DNA of 45,714 nucleotides, from the NCBI GenBank assembly GCA_938003765.1, contig CALKYE010000232.1:1-45714 (forward strand). The letters are read 5' to 3'. The notes under the pieces were generated by a model that worked only from the letters and a program-made list of their open reading frames with translations, was not told the origin of the DNA and made no database searches. Positions 34,106 through 42,356 of this stretch are shown one piece after another (position 1 is the stretch's first letter; the number at the start of each line of letters is the position of its first letter). A program made the position numbers and the translations under genes. This stretch comes from an uncultured Planctomycetia bacterium. GTDB lineage: Bacteria; Planctomycetota; UBA1135; GCA-002686595.

Positions 34106-35317
34106 TCAGGCCACGTCGATGCGCTCGGCGCGCGCGACGGAGTCAGCCACCAGCGCGGGGACGTCCAGTCGGGACTCGATCTCCTCGCACACCTCCAGTC
34201 GACCGCGCGTCACCGCTCTGCGCGGCATGAAGAGCGTGCAGCAGTCGGGCGTCTGCACGGCCGAGAGCGCGAAGGTCCCGATGCGCTGGGCGATGTCGAC
34301 GGTCTCCTGCTTGTCGAACGCGATCAGCGGGCGCAGCACCGGCAACTGCGCCGCCGCGCCGATGCAGGCGAGGTTCTCGAGCGTCTGGCTGGCCACCTGT
34401 CCCATGCACTCGCCGGTGATCAGCGCTTTGGCGCCTTCCGCGTCGGCGATTGCAGACGCGATGCGTTGCATCATGCGCCGGTAGAGAACCGTGCGGTAGC
34501 CGTCCTCGTAGCCGTTCGTCGCCGCGCCGCGGAGCGCGACCTGCGCCGCCGCGAACGGCGCGACGAACAGCCGGCTGCGCGGTTGCCAGCGCGAGAGCAC
34601 GCGCACCAGCTCCACGACCTTGTCCTTGGCCTCGTCGCCGATGTACGGGTGCGAGTGGAACGTCACGAAGCTGCACAGCGCGCCGCGCTTCATCGCCATC
34701 CAGGCCGCGACGGGGGAATCGATGCCGCCCGAGATCAGGCACAGCACGCGACCGAGCGAACTGACCGGCAGCCCACCCGGCCCCGCGATCCGCCGCGCGA
34801 ACAGGTAGGAGGTCTTCTCGCGGACCTCGATGCCGAGCACGAGCTCGGGATGTTCGAGCTCGACCTCGAGCGGATCGTCGACGCGCAGGATGTGCTCGGC
34901 GACGTAGCGGTCCAGTTGCATCGAGGTGAGCGGGAAGCGCTTGTCGACGCGCCGGCTCAGCACGCGGAACGGCGGGCGCGCGCCAGCCGGTTGCGCTGCG
35001 AGCGCGTCCTCGAGCACTCCGCGAGCGACGCCGCAGATCGCGTCGGGCTCGCTCGGCGCCTCCCAGGCGGGCGAGACGGACGAGATCCCGAACACCTGCG
35101 TGAGCCGGCGCGCGACGCTCTCCATGCGCTCGTCGGCGAACACGAACAGCCGCCCGTGCTCGCGTTCGACCCGCACCGGCGCGACGTCCGCGCAGGCCGA
35201 GCGGATGTTGCGCATCAGCGTGAGCTCGAACTCCGTGCGATTGCCGCCCTTGAGCGCCAGCTCGCCGTAGCGCACCAGAAGCACGCGCGGCGGCGGCATC
35301 GAAGCAAACGAACTCAT
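34106..35317 (-). CDS. thiI: tRNA 4-thiouridine synthetase ThiI, without rhodanese domain
   Basis: A 403-residue enzyme that activates tRNA U8 with ATP and inserts sulfur; in some bacteria it also feeds thiamine synthesis. The ferredoxin-like/THUMP N-terminus (YGELALKGGNR) leads to the PP-loop SGGIDS (196-201) and a CCTLF segment near residue 370. The chain ends shortly after, so the C-terminal rhodanese domain of E. coli ThiI (482 residues) is absent, as in Bacillus ThiI. Its ATG at 35317 overlaps the upstream desulfurase stop (ATGA), giving translational coupling. A longer open frame to 35734 is a shadow of the desulfurase gene. Confidence 0.92.
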   Translation of the reverse strand: MSSFASMPPPRVLLVRYGELALKGGNRTEFELTLMRNIRSACADVAPVRVEREHGRLFVFADERMESVARRLTQVFGISSVSPAWEAPSEPDAICGVARGVLEDALAAQPAGARPPFRVLSRRVDKRFPLTSMQLDRYVAEHILRVDDPLEVELEHPELVLGIEVREKTSYLFARRIAGPGGLPVSSLGRVLCLISGGIDSPVAAWMAMKRGALCSFVTFHSHPYIGDEAKDKVVELVRVLSRWQPRSRLFVAPFAAAQVALRGAATNGYEDGYRTVLYRRMMQRIASAIADAEGAKALITGECMGQVASQTLENLACIGAAAQLPVLRPLIAFDKQETVDIAQRIGTFALSAVQTPDCCTLFMPRRAVTRGRLEVCEEIESRLDVPALVADSVARAERIDVA

Positions 35318-36465
35318 CCGGCGGCCTGCTCGAGTTCGTGGGCCACGAGTTCGAAGGCCTGCGCCGCCGCGTCGATGTCCGACTCGTTCGTCGTGCGCCC
35401 CATGGAGATGCGCAACGTCGAGCGCGCTTCGTCGTCGCTCAGCCCCAGCGCCAGCAGCGCGGGGCTCAGCTCCCGCTTGCTGGCCTGGCACGCGCTGGCC
35501 GCGCTGACGAACACGCGGTGACGTTCGAGGTGGTGGAGGCGTACTTGCGCCGGCGCGCCCGGCCACACGATCGACACGATCGAGGGCAAGCGCCGCGCGC
35601 CCGGCTCGAGCACGCGCAGCCCGTCGATCGTGCGCAAGCGCTGCACCAGGCGTTCGCGCAGAGTGCTCCAGCGTTGCGACTGCGCCGCGCGCGTCGATTC
35701 GGCGAGCTCGAGAGCGAGGCCCAATCCCACGCACGCCGCGACGTTCTCGGTGCCCGAGCGCAGGCCGTGTTCCTGACCGCCTCCGTGGAGCAGCGGCTCG
35801 AGCGGCGTCTGGCCGGCGAGCACCAACGCGCCGGCGCCTTTGGGGCCGTGGAGCTTGTGAGCGGACAGCGCGAGCGCATCGACGCCCAACTCACTGAGAG
35901 CGCAGTCGAGCTTGCCGACGGCCTGGACGGCATCGACGAACACGCGCGCGTTGGGGGCGCGGCGGCGCGCGAGCCGCGCGAGCTGCTCGACGGGGTAGAG
36001 CGTGCCGAACTCGTTGTTGGCCCGCATCTGCGCGACGAGCACGGTGTCGGCGGTGAGTTTGGTCTCCGCGTCCTCGAGGTCGAGCTCTCCGTTGCGGTCC
36101 AAGCGCAGCACCGCGACCTCGAAGCCCTCGCGCGCGAGCGCCGCCGCAGCGCCGCGCACGCAGGCGTGTTCGGTGGGTCCGATCACGACGCGGCGACCGC
36201 GCGAGCGAGCGGCGCGCGCCAGGCCCAGGACGCCCAGGTTCACCGCCTCGGTGCCGCCGGAGGTGAACACCACGCGCGCGGGCTCGACGAGCAGCGCGCT
36301 GGCCACCTGTCGGCGCGCGCGAGCGAGAGCCTGCGAGGCCGCAAGGCCCAGCGGATGTCGCGAGGAGGGGTTGGCGAAGTGCTCTTCGAGGGCAGCTCCG
36401 AGCGCTTCGCGGACGCGCGGGTCGAGCGGCGTGCTCGCCGCGTGGTCGAGGTAGACGTAGGACAT
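35314..36465 (-). CDS. Cysteine desulfurase (NifS/NifZ type)
   Basis: A 383-residue PLP enzyme that releases sulfur from cysteine as an enzyme persulfide. The start MSYVYLDHAASTP is standard; an upstream extension to 36543 is not. The PLP lysine is K204 (LSAHKLHGPKG) and the active-site cysteine C326 lies in a short loop (SAACQAS region), a group II/NifS-like sequence. Its gene overlaps thiI by four bases, the arrangement of the dedicated desulfurase NifZ next to a rhodanese-less ThiI in Bacillus, so it probably supplies that ThiI. No isc or suf scaffold genes are in the window. Confidence 0.9.
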   Translation of the reverse strand: MSYVYLDHAASTPLDPRVREALGAALEEHFANPSSRHPLGLAASQALARARRQVASALLVEPARVVFTSGGTEAVNLGVLGLARAARSRGRRVVIGPTEHACVRGAAAALAREGFEVAVLRLDRNGELDLEDAETKLTADTVLVAQMRANNEFGTLYPVEQLARLARRRAPNARVFVDAVQAVGKLDCALSELGVDALALSAHKLHGPKGAGALVLAGQTPLEPLLHGGGQEHGLRSGTENVAACVGLGLALELAESTRAAQSQRWSTLRERLVQRLRTIDGLRVLEPGARRLPSIVSIVWPGAPAQVRLHHLERHRVFVSAASACQASKRELSPALLALGLSDDEARSTLRISMGRTTNESDIDAAAQAFELVAHELEQAAG

Positions 36466-36569
36466 CGTCGCACCCCACACACTAACAGCCCCGCGCAACC
36501 CCATGGGCGCGCGCGCGGCTCGGAACGTGTGCGGCCGTCGCACGCCGCGCGCGGTAGCCTCTGCGCCCC

Positions 36570-39092
36570 GTGCCGCGACCGGAGCTCCCGATCGATCTCG
36601 TCTTGCCGCAGCTCGTCGACGCGCTGCGTCGGAGCTCGAGCGTCGTGCTGCGCGCGCCCACCGGGGCCGGCAAGACGACGCGCGTTCCGCCGGCGGTGCT
36701 CGACGCCGGACTGGCGGGAGGCAAGCAGCTCGTGCTGCTCGAGCCTCGTCGACTGGCGGCGCGCGCGGCTGCGCGGCGCATCGCGGTCGAGCGCGGTGTC
36801 GAGCTGGGCGGCGAGGTGGGCTGGCGGGTGCGCTTCGACAACAAGAGCTCGCGCGCCACGCGCATTCTCGTCGTGACCGAGGGCATCCTCGTGCGCCGTC
36901 TGCAGGACGATCCCTTCCTCGAGGACGTCGGCTGCGTGGTGTTCGACGAGTTCCACGAGCGCAGCCTCGACACGGACCTCTCGCTCGCGATGACGCGCAA
37001 GCTCCAGCGCGAGGCGCGGCCGGACCTCAAGCTCGTGGCGATGTCCGCCACGCTCACGCCGCACGCGCTCGCGCGCTTCCTCGGCGACGCTCCGATCGTC
37101 GAGAGCGAAGGTCGACTGCACAGCATCGAGTTCGAGTACCTGCCGTCGCAGCCGCGCACGCCGCTCGAGAAGCAAGTGTCCGTGGGCGTGGCGCGCGCGC
37201 TCGAGCGCACGAGCGGACACGTCCTGGTGTTCCTGCCGGGCGTCGGCGAGATCCGGCGCGCGGGTCAGGAACTCGCGGCCATGTGTGCGCGCCGCGGCGT
37301 GGACGTGTTCGAGCTGTACGGCGATCTGCCGGCCGAGCAACAGGACGCCGTGCTCGGGCCCAGCGCGCGCCGCAAGGTCGTGCTGGCGACCAACGTGGCG
37401 CAGACCTCGATCACGATCGACGGCGTGACGGCGGTGGTGGACAGCGGGCTCGCGCGCGTACTGCGCTACGACGCGGCGATCGGACTCGATCGGCTCGAGC
37501 TCGAACGCATCTCGCGCGCGTCGGCGGATCAGCGCGCTGGCCGCGCCGGTCGCACCGCGCCGGGCGTGTGCTGGCGGCTGTGGAGCGAAGGCGAGCAGCG
37601 GTCGCTCGACGAGGACGACGAGCCGGAGATCCGACGCGTGGACCTCGCGGGCGCGGCGCTGCAGCTCCACTCGTGGGGCGAGAGCGATCTGTCGCGCTTC
37701 GACTGGTACGAGGCGCCGGCGGAGTCCGCGCTGGCCCGCGCCCGCGCGCTGCTCGAACGCCTGGGCGCCGTCGACGCGCGCGGGGCCACCACGGCGCTCG
37801 GTCAGCGCATGGCCGCCATGCCGACTCACCCCAGGCTCGCGCGGCTGCTGATCGCGGGCGAGGAATTCGACTGCGCCGAGCGCGCGGCCTTCGCGGCGGC
37901 GTTGCTCTCCGAGCGCGACCCGTTCCTGCGCTCGCGCGATCGCCGCGGCGCTCGCCACGTCTCGGACAGCGATCTGTTCGACCGCGTGCGCGCGCTGGAG
38001 GAGTTCGAGGACTTCGGCGCGCTCTCGAGCGAGGCGGGGGAACTCGAGCGCAACGCCGCACGCGCCGTGCTGCGAGCCAAGGACCAGCTCGTTCGCATGG
38101 TGCGCTCCGACGCGCAGCCGCAAGGCGCGGCCGCACTCGCGCGGGCAGTGCTCGCGGCCTATCCCGATCGAATCGCGCGACGACGTGCGCCTGGCGAACG
38201 TCGCGGAGTGATGGTCGGCGGGCGGGGCGTCGCCCTCTCCGAAGAGAGCGCCGTGGCCGACGCCGAGCTGTTCGTGTGCCTCGAACTCGACGCGGGCAAG
38301 CGTGGCGAGCGCGCTGAGGCGCAGGTGCGGATCGCCTCGACCGTTCAGCGCGAGTGGCTGGCGCGCGAGAGCCTGACGACGCGCGTGGAGGTCTCGTTCG
38401 ACGAGCGAGCCGAGCGAGTGGTGGCGCTCAAGCGCACCTTGCTCGACGACCTCGCGCTCGACGAGGTGCAAGCCGCGCTGCCGAACGATGGCGAGCCCGC
38501 GCGCGTGCTCGCCGAAGCGGCCGCCAAGCGCTTCGAGCGAGTGTGGCCGAAGGACGACAAGGACCTCGAGCGCTTCGTCGCGCGCGTGCGTTGTCTGGCG
38601 CAGTGGATGCCTGATCTGGGCCTGCCGAGCTTCGAGGACGAGGCGCTGGCGGCCGTCTTGCCGCAGTTGTGCGAGGGGCGACGCTCGTTCGACGAGCTGC
38701 GTCGCGCGCCTTGGCTGGATGCGTTGCGAGCGCGCTTGAGCTATCCGCAACTGCAAGCGCTCGATCGCGAGGCGCCCGACAAGCTCGCCGCGCCCAGCGG
38801 GAGTCAGATCCGCATCGAGTACGAGCTGGGCAAGGCGCCGGTGCTCGCGGCGCGCATCCAGGAGCTCTTCGGGCTGGCGGAGACGCCGCGCATCGCGGGC
38901 GGGCGTGTCGGCGTGCTGATGCACCTGCTCGCGCCGAACCACCGTCCGCAGCAGATCACCGAGGACCTGCGCAGCTTCTGGAACAACACCTACCCGCAGG
39001 TGAAGAAGGAGCTGTCGCGTCGCTACCCGCGGCACTCCTGGCCCGACGACCCCTGGAGCGCGACGCCGCAGCGCCGCCCCACACGACGTTGA
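36570..39092 (+). CDS. hrpB: ATP-dependent helicase HrpB
   Basis: An 840-residue DEAH-type RNA helicase. Walker A is APTGAGKT (K35), the box is DEFH (126-129), and motif III reads VAMSATL. The QTSITIDGVTAV and later RAGRAGRTAPG segments are conserved. The C-terminal HrpB-specific domain is complete, with NHRPQQITEDLRSFW and, near the end, the HSWPDDP motif. Its cellular role in bacteria is poorly defined. The GTG at 36570 is the start. The stop overlaps the ATG of the next gene by one base (TGATG), so the following BECR-like gene is probably translationally coupled. Confidence 0.94.
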   Translation: MPRPELPIDLVLPQLVDALRRSSSVVLRAPTGAGKTTRVPPAVLDAGLAGGKQLVLLEPRRLAARAAARRIAVERGVELGGEVGWRVRFDNKSSRATRILVVTEGILVRRLQDDPFLEDVGCVVFDEFHERSLDTDLSLAMTRKLQREARPDLKLVAMSATLTPHALARFLGDAPIVESEGRLHSIEFEYLPSQPRTPLEKQVSVGVARALERTSGHVLVFLPGVGEIRRAGQELAAMCARRGVDVFELYGDLPAEQQDAVLGPSARRKVVLATNVAQTSITIDGVTAVVDSGLARVLRYDAAIGLDRLELERISRASADQRAGRAGRTAPGVCWRLWSEGEQRSLDEDDEPEIRRVDLAGAALQLHSWGESDLSRFDWYEAPAESALARARALLERLGAVDARGATTALGQRMAAMPTHPRLARLLIAGEEFDCAERAAFAAALLSERDPFLRSRDRRGARHVSDSDLFDRVRALEEFEDFGALSSEAGELERNAARAVLRAKDQLVRMVRSDAQPQGAAALARAVLAAYPDRIARRRAPGERRGVMVGGRGVALSEESAVADAELFVCLELDAGKRGERAEAQVRIASTVQREWLARESLTTRVEVSFDERAERVVALKRTLLDDLALDEVQAALPNDGEPARVLAEAAAKRFERVWPKDDKDLERFVARVRCLAQWMPDLGLPSFEDEALAAVLPQLCEGRRSFDELRRAPWLDALRARLSYPQLQALDREAPDKLAAPSGSQIRIEYELGKAPVLAARIQELFGLAETPRIAGGRVGVLMHLLAPNHRPQQITEDLRSFWNNTYPQVKKELSRRYPRHSWPDDPWSATPQRRPTRR

Positions 39093-39568
39093 TGCGCGCG
39101 ACGCGCACTACGCTGATCCGAGTGAAACAACCGCGCCGGCTCTCGTTGTTCGCGCTGCTCGCGCTCCTGCTCGCTGCGCTCGTCTTCCCGCAGTTCCGGG
39201 CGCAGATCCTGTCGGTGCTGGACGAGCCCGCGGCGACGCCGACGAGCGCTCAACGTCACGCGATCGAAGCGGAGCCCGTGGGCTTTCGCTCGACGCGCGC
39301 GCTCGACGAGCACTTCGCCAAGCACGGCGCCGAGTTCGGTCGCATCACGCGCGATGAGTACTTGAGGCTGGCGTGCGAGCTGCGCGACGCGCCCGCAGGC
39401 GGCGCGATCGTCGAAGCGCGCAGAGCGGACGGCGTGATCACGCGCTTCGACCGCCGCAGCGGCGCGTTCCTGGCCTTCAACGCCGATCGCACGCTGCGCA
39501 CGTTCTTCAAGCCGAACGACGGCCTGGCGTACTTCGAACGCCAGCTCGAGCGCGAGGGTGAACGGTGA
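39092..39568 (+). CDS. Membrane-anchored BECR-fold nuclease-like domain protein
   Basis: A 158-residue protein. One membrane helix lies near the N-terminus (SLFALLALLLAALVFPQF). The rest looks like the Barnase-EndoU-ColicinE5/D-RelE (BECR) type toxin domain known from polymorphic toxins: DEHFAKHGAEFGRITRDEYL, then RRADGVITRFDRRSG and the close LRTFFKPNDGLAYFERQ, with H, K and T/Y candidate catalytic positions. Such domains are usually RNases. There is no long toxin-delivery scaffold, so this is a stand-alone form. It is coupled to hrpB (TGATG) and to the next gene (GTGA). Activity is inferred from family resemblance. Confidence 0.72.
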   Translation: MRATRTTLIRVKQPRRLSLFALLALLLAALVFPQFRAQILSVLDEPAATPTSAQRHAIEAEPVGFRSTRALDEHFAKHGAEFGRITRDEYLRLACELRDAPAGGAIVEARRADGVITRFDRRSGAFLAFNADRTLRTFFKPNDGLAYFERQLEREGER

Positions 39569-39975
39569 ACGAGCCGCTCGACCCCGTGCGCGAGTTCCTG
39601 CTGCGCCGCGGATGCGCAACGCACGTCGTCGAGCGCGGCTTGGAGGGCTTGATCGCGGCCTGGGCGCTCACGGCGGATGAAGTGGCCGCTGGCTATCGCT
39701 TGGGCCTGGACGACTACCGCAACGACGTGGACGCGCGCCAACTGATCGACGAGGCGCTCGAGCACGCCGATCCGGACGCGCGTGTCGCGTTCCGCGCGGC
39801 GGTCGAGTTGCTCGATGAACGCATCCGCGTCTGGCTCTCGCCGCCGCGAGAGTGCTTGTGGGGCGACGCGGCAGCGCGCGCCAATGCTTGGACGCCGGAG
39901 CGCAACTGGTGGTACTTCCGCTGGCCGCTCGAGCTGGGCGCCTCAGAGCAGGAAGCAGCGTCGGAAGGCGCGTAG
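39565..39975 (+). CDS. Small cytoplasmic protein, possible immunity partner
   Basis: A 136-residue protein starting at a GTG that overlaps the stop of the nuclease-like gene by four bases (GTGA). It is acidic and helical (ADPDARVAFRAAVELLDERI; VDARQLIDEALEHA) and ends with a tryptophan-rich block (WTPERNWWYFRWP). I recall similar proteins next to BECR domain genes, but no named family was verified. Size, acidity and coupling fit an immunity or antitoxin protein. The last 33 bases overlap the convergent Fe-S/SCP2 gene. Confidence 0.62.
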   Translation: MNEPLDPVREFLLRRGCATHVVERGLEGLIAAWALTADEVAAGYRLGLDDYRNDVDARQLIDEALEHADPDARVAFRAAVELLDERIRVWLSPPRECLWGDAAARANAWTPERNWWYFRWPLELGASEQEAASEGA

Positions 39976-41244
39976 CTTCGCGAGACTGCCTCGCACGCGG
40001 ATGCGGCGCGCGAGCAATTGCCAGAGCAGGTTGCGCTCCCCGCGCAGCACTCCGATCCAGGCTTCGGCGTCGGCTCGGACGAGCGTGTCCACGTCGCCAG
40101 CGATCCCCTCGAGCACTTCCAGTCGTCCCGCGTCGATGACGATCGTCGCGCGCGCGTTGCTGGCGCCGCGGAACTCGAAGCCGATGCGGACGCGCAGCTC
40201 CTTCGCCCGCGAGCGCTGGAAGTTCAGTGCGGCGCCGCGCAGGAAGCCTTGGACGTCGCGCGGACGCAGCCGAGTCCCCACGCGACGAATGCGCTTGTGT
40301 GGGAAGCGCTTCGCGACGTGCTGCTCCGCGTCGGAGTCGGCGGCGACGTAGACCGGCTCGACCTTGTCGACGAGCGGGTCGAGTACGTCGCGCAGGAAGC
40401 CGCGCCGATCGCTGCGGAACGGCGACATCACGTCCTCGCCCGCGGGGCAGACGGCGATGCAGTACGCGGCCTTGTAGTTCGGGCCGAAGGCCAGGCTCTG
40501 CCACATCGAGGCGGTCTCGGCGTCGCTGACGCGCGCGCGGTAGTCAGCGCCGTCGCGAGACTGCGCGACCGTCTCGATCCAGTCGCCGAAGCCGCCCATG
40601 AACTCCCGGTAGTTGTGCGTGTAGCACGCGCCGAAGTCGAAGCGCCCATCCGGCGCGATGGCGCCGACCGGGCACGCGGCCACGCACAGCTTGCAGCTCA
40701 CGCACGGGTTGAAGTCGAGCTCGCGGCCGAGCTCGTCGACCCGCGCTTCGAGCAGCACGCTCGCGAGCAACACGAAGCTGCCCCAGCGCGGGTGGATGAG
40801 GTTGCGGTGGATCCCGATGCGTCCAAGGCCCGCGGCCTGCGCCACGAGCTTGTGCGAGACGATCCAGCCCTTGCCCGGGAAGTCGTCCATCTCCATCGGA
40901 AAGCCCGCGGCGGGATTGAGCGCAGCAACGCCCGCGCGTTCGAGCTCGCCCACCACGGCCTGAGCCACTTCGTTCGCGCGGTCGACGGTTGCGTGGAACT
41001 CGAGGTTGGCGACGCTGCGGGCGGGGCTGCGGATCGAAGTGCGATGCATGCGCACCACCAGCGCGAGCACGGTCCGTGCGCGGGGCAGCGCACGCCGGAT
41101 GTCTGCGCGATCGACATCCAGCGCCGGATGGTCGAGGTCGACGAAGCCGACGTCGTCGGCGCCGTGCGAGAGCGCGACCTCACGAAGCCATGCGGCGGAG
41201 AGCGCGGGAGCTGCGGACGTTGAAGCGGCGAAGGCGGCGTTCAT
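39943..41244 (-). CDS. QueG/reductase-like 4Fe-4S protein fused to SCP2 domain
   Basis: A 433-residue protein in two parts. The N-terminal part (to about residue 300) resembles epoxyqueuosine reductase/reductive dehalogenase-type proteins, with HPALDVDRADIRRALPRARTVLALV, then a GLGRIGIHRNLIHPRWGS segment, and a classic ferredoxin motif C181-x2-C184-x2-C187-x3-C191-P. A second group lies later (CYTHNY; AYCIAVCPAG). Residues about 340-433 look like an SCP2 sterol-carrier domain (ATIVIDAGRLEVLEG; VRADAEAWIGVL). Such fusions are probably oxidoreductases acting on a lipid-like ligand. The gene follows the MarR gene and starts 3 bases from a copy of the candidate MarR operator. Confidence 0.75.
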   Translation of the reverse strand: MNAAFAASTSAAPALSAAWLREVALSHGADDVGFVDLDHPALDVDRADIRRALPRARTVLALVVRMHRTSIRSPARSVANLEFHATVDRANEVAQAVVGELERAGVAALNPAAGFPMEMDDFPGKGWIVSHKLVAQAAGLGRIGIHRNLIHPRWGSFVLLASVLLEARVDELGRELDFNPCVSCKLCVAACPVGAIAPDGRFDFGACYTHNYREFMGGFGDWIETVAQSRDGADYRARVSDAETASMWQSLAFGPNYKAAYCIAVCPAGEDVMSPFRSDRRGFLRDVLDPLVDKVEPVYVAADSDAEQHVAKRFPHKRIRRVGTRLRPRDVQGFLRGAALNFQRSRAKELRVRIGFEFRGASNARATIVIDAGRLEVLEGIAGDVDTLVRADAEAWIGVLRGERNLLWQLLARRIRVRGSLAKLRAFRRCFLL

Positions 41245-41246
41245 TG

Positions 41247-41261
41247 TTGTATATGCAAGTA
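41247..41261. promoter_or_regulatory. Candidate MarR operator, upstream of the Fe-S/SCP2 gene
   Basis: The 15-mer TTGTATATGCAAGTA contains the near-palindrome TTGTAT/ATGCAA. It lies two bases before the start codon of the Fe-S/SCP2 gene. The same 15-mer with one change occurs upstream of the MarR gene. Confidence 0.65.
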
Positions 41262-41301
41262 AAGCTCGGGCGCGCGAGGCGTTGACGTCGTTGCGTGGAT
41301 C

Positions 41302-41784
41302 TCACGCGCCCATGTAGTGACCCGCGATGCGCAGCAGCGCTTGGGCGTCGTCGTCGCCCAGTTCCGCGAGGGCCTGCGTCTGCGCGGCGCGCCACGCGTG
41401 GCACGCGCGCTCGAAGCCCGCCTTCCCCGCGGCGGTCAGCCGCAGCGGTCGCGCGCGAGAGTCACGCCCGGCTGCGCTCTTGATGTCGGCCGCCGACTCG
41501 ACGGCGATCCAACCGCGCGCGCGCAGGCGCTCGAGGTTGCGACTCAGCGTGCTCTCGTCGATGCACAGCGCCGTTCCGAGGCGGCTCGCGAGGATCCCTG
41601 GGTGGCCGCTGATCGCGACGAGCAGGTTGAACTGACTGACCTTGAGGTCGTGCTCGGCGAGCGCGCGGTCGTAGATCGCGCTGAGGGCTCGATTGAGCAC
41701 GCGCGCACGAAGTGCGAGGCACTGCGCGGCGATCGCGCCAGGGTCGCTGTCGTCGCTGCGGGTCGATTTGCGTGCGCTGGCCAT
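41302..41784 (-). CDS. MarR-family transcriptional regulator
   Basis: A 160-residue protein with the winged-helix layout of the MarR family: a long N-terminal helix (ALRARVLNRALSAIYDRAL), the DNA-binding segment (KVSQFNLLVAISGHPGILASRLGTAL, then IDESTLSRNLERLRARGWI) and a wing with PLRLTAAGKAG. Such regulators sense small ligands and repress their own and nearby genes. It is followed by the Fe-S/SCP2 gene 57 bases downstream. One candidate operator lies 16 bases before its start codon, another between it and the Fe-S/SCP2 gene. The ligand is unknown. Confidence 0.9.
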   Translation of the reverse strand: MASARKSTRSDDSDPGAIAAQCLALRARVLNRALSAIYDRALAEHDLKVSQFNLLVAISGHPGILASRLGTALCIDESTLSRNLERLRARGWIAVESAADIKSAAGRDSRARPLRLTAAGKAGFERACHAWRAAQTQALAELGDDDAQALLRIAGHYMGA

Positions 41785-41800
41785 CGGGGTGCCCCGACAC

Positions 41801-41815
41801 TTGTATGTGCAAGTA
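41801..41815. promoter_or_regulatory. Candidate MarR operator, upstream of the MarR gene
   Basis: The 15-mer TTGTATGTGCAAGTA differs at one position from the copy at 41247-41261. It lies 16 bases before the marR start and in the 118-base gap to the divergent DUF2752 gene, so both promoters could be affected. Confidence 0.65.
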
Positions 41816-41902
41816 TGCGACTGTTCAAGCCGCTCCCCGCGATTTCTCTCGGGTCGAGGCGCGCAGGCGAGCCGCGTACGCCCACGCCATACTCACGGGC
41901 CT

Positions 41903-42355
41903 GTGGAGCATTCACTCTCGAACCTCGAACGCAGCCGCGGCGCAGCGCACTGGACCGTGCTCGTCGTGGCGTTGCTCGCGCCCGTCCCGCTTGTGGCGGG
42001 GCGCATGCTCCTCACCCCGTCGCCCGCCGGTCACGGCACGCACACGCAACTGGGGTTGCCGCCGTGCCAGACGATGAACTGGTTCGGCGTGCCGTGCCCC
42101 GGCTGCGGTGTGACGACCTCGTTCGCGTGGTTCGCACACGCGGACCTGTGGGAGTCACTGCGCACGCAGCCGCTGGGCTTCGCGATCGGGATGGTCGCGT
42201 TGCTCGCCGCCCCGCTGGCGGTGCTCGCTCACGTCCGCGGACTCGATCTCGGCGAGCAGTTGCGCGCGAGGAACCGCTACTCCACCTGGTTCGCGGTGGG
42301 CGTGTTCGCCGCCGCCGCGTGGGTCTACAAGCTCGCCGTCGTCTGGTTGAGCTGA
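41903..42355 (+). CDS. DUF2752-family small membrane protein
   Basis: A 150-residue membrane protein with a GTG start at 41903. It has three hydrophobic helices (WTVLVVALLAPVPLVAG; FAIGMVALLAAPLAVLA; FAVGVFAAAAWVYKLAV). Between the first and second lies the DUF2752 hallmark: C55, then CPGCG (C65, C68), followed by VTTSFAWFAH. Function of the family is unknown. It ends one base before the rsgA stop codon, which is convergent. It is divergent from the MarR gene, with a candidate operator in the shared gap. Confidence 0.85.
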   Translation: MEHSLSNLERSRGAAHWTVLVVALLAPVPLVAGRMLLTPSPAGHGTHTQLGLPPCQTMNWFGVPCPGCGVTTSFAWFAHADLWESLRTQPLGFAIGMVALLAAPLAVLAHVRGLDLGEQLRARNRYSTWFAVGVFAAAAWVYKLAVVWLS

Positions 42356-42356
42356 C

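Noticed and set aside
36240..39035. 931-residue minus-strand open frame
   Set aside because: Antisense shadow of hrpB; no family features.
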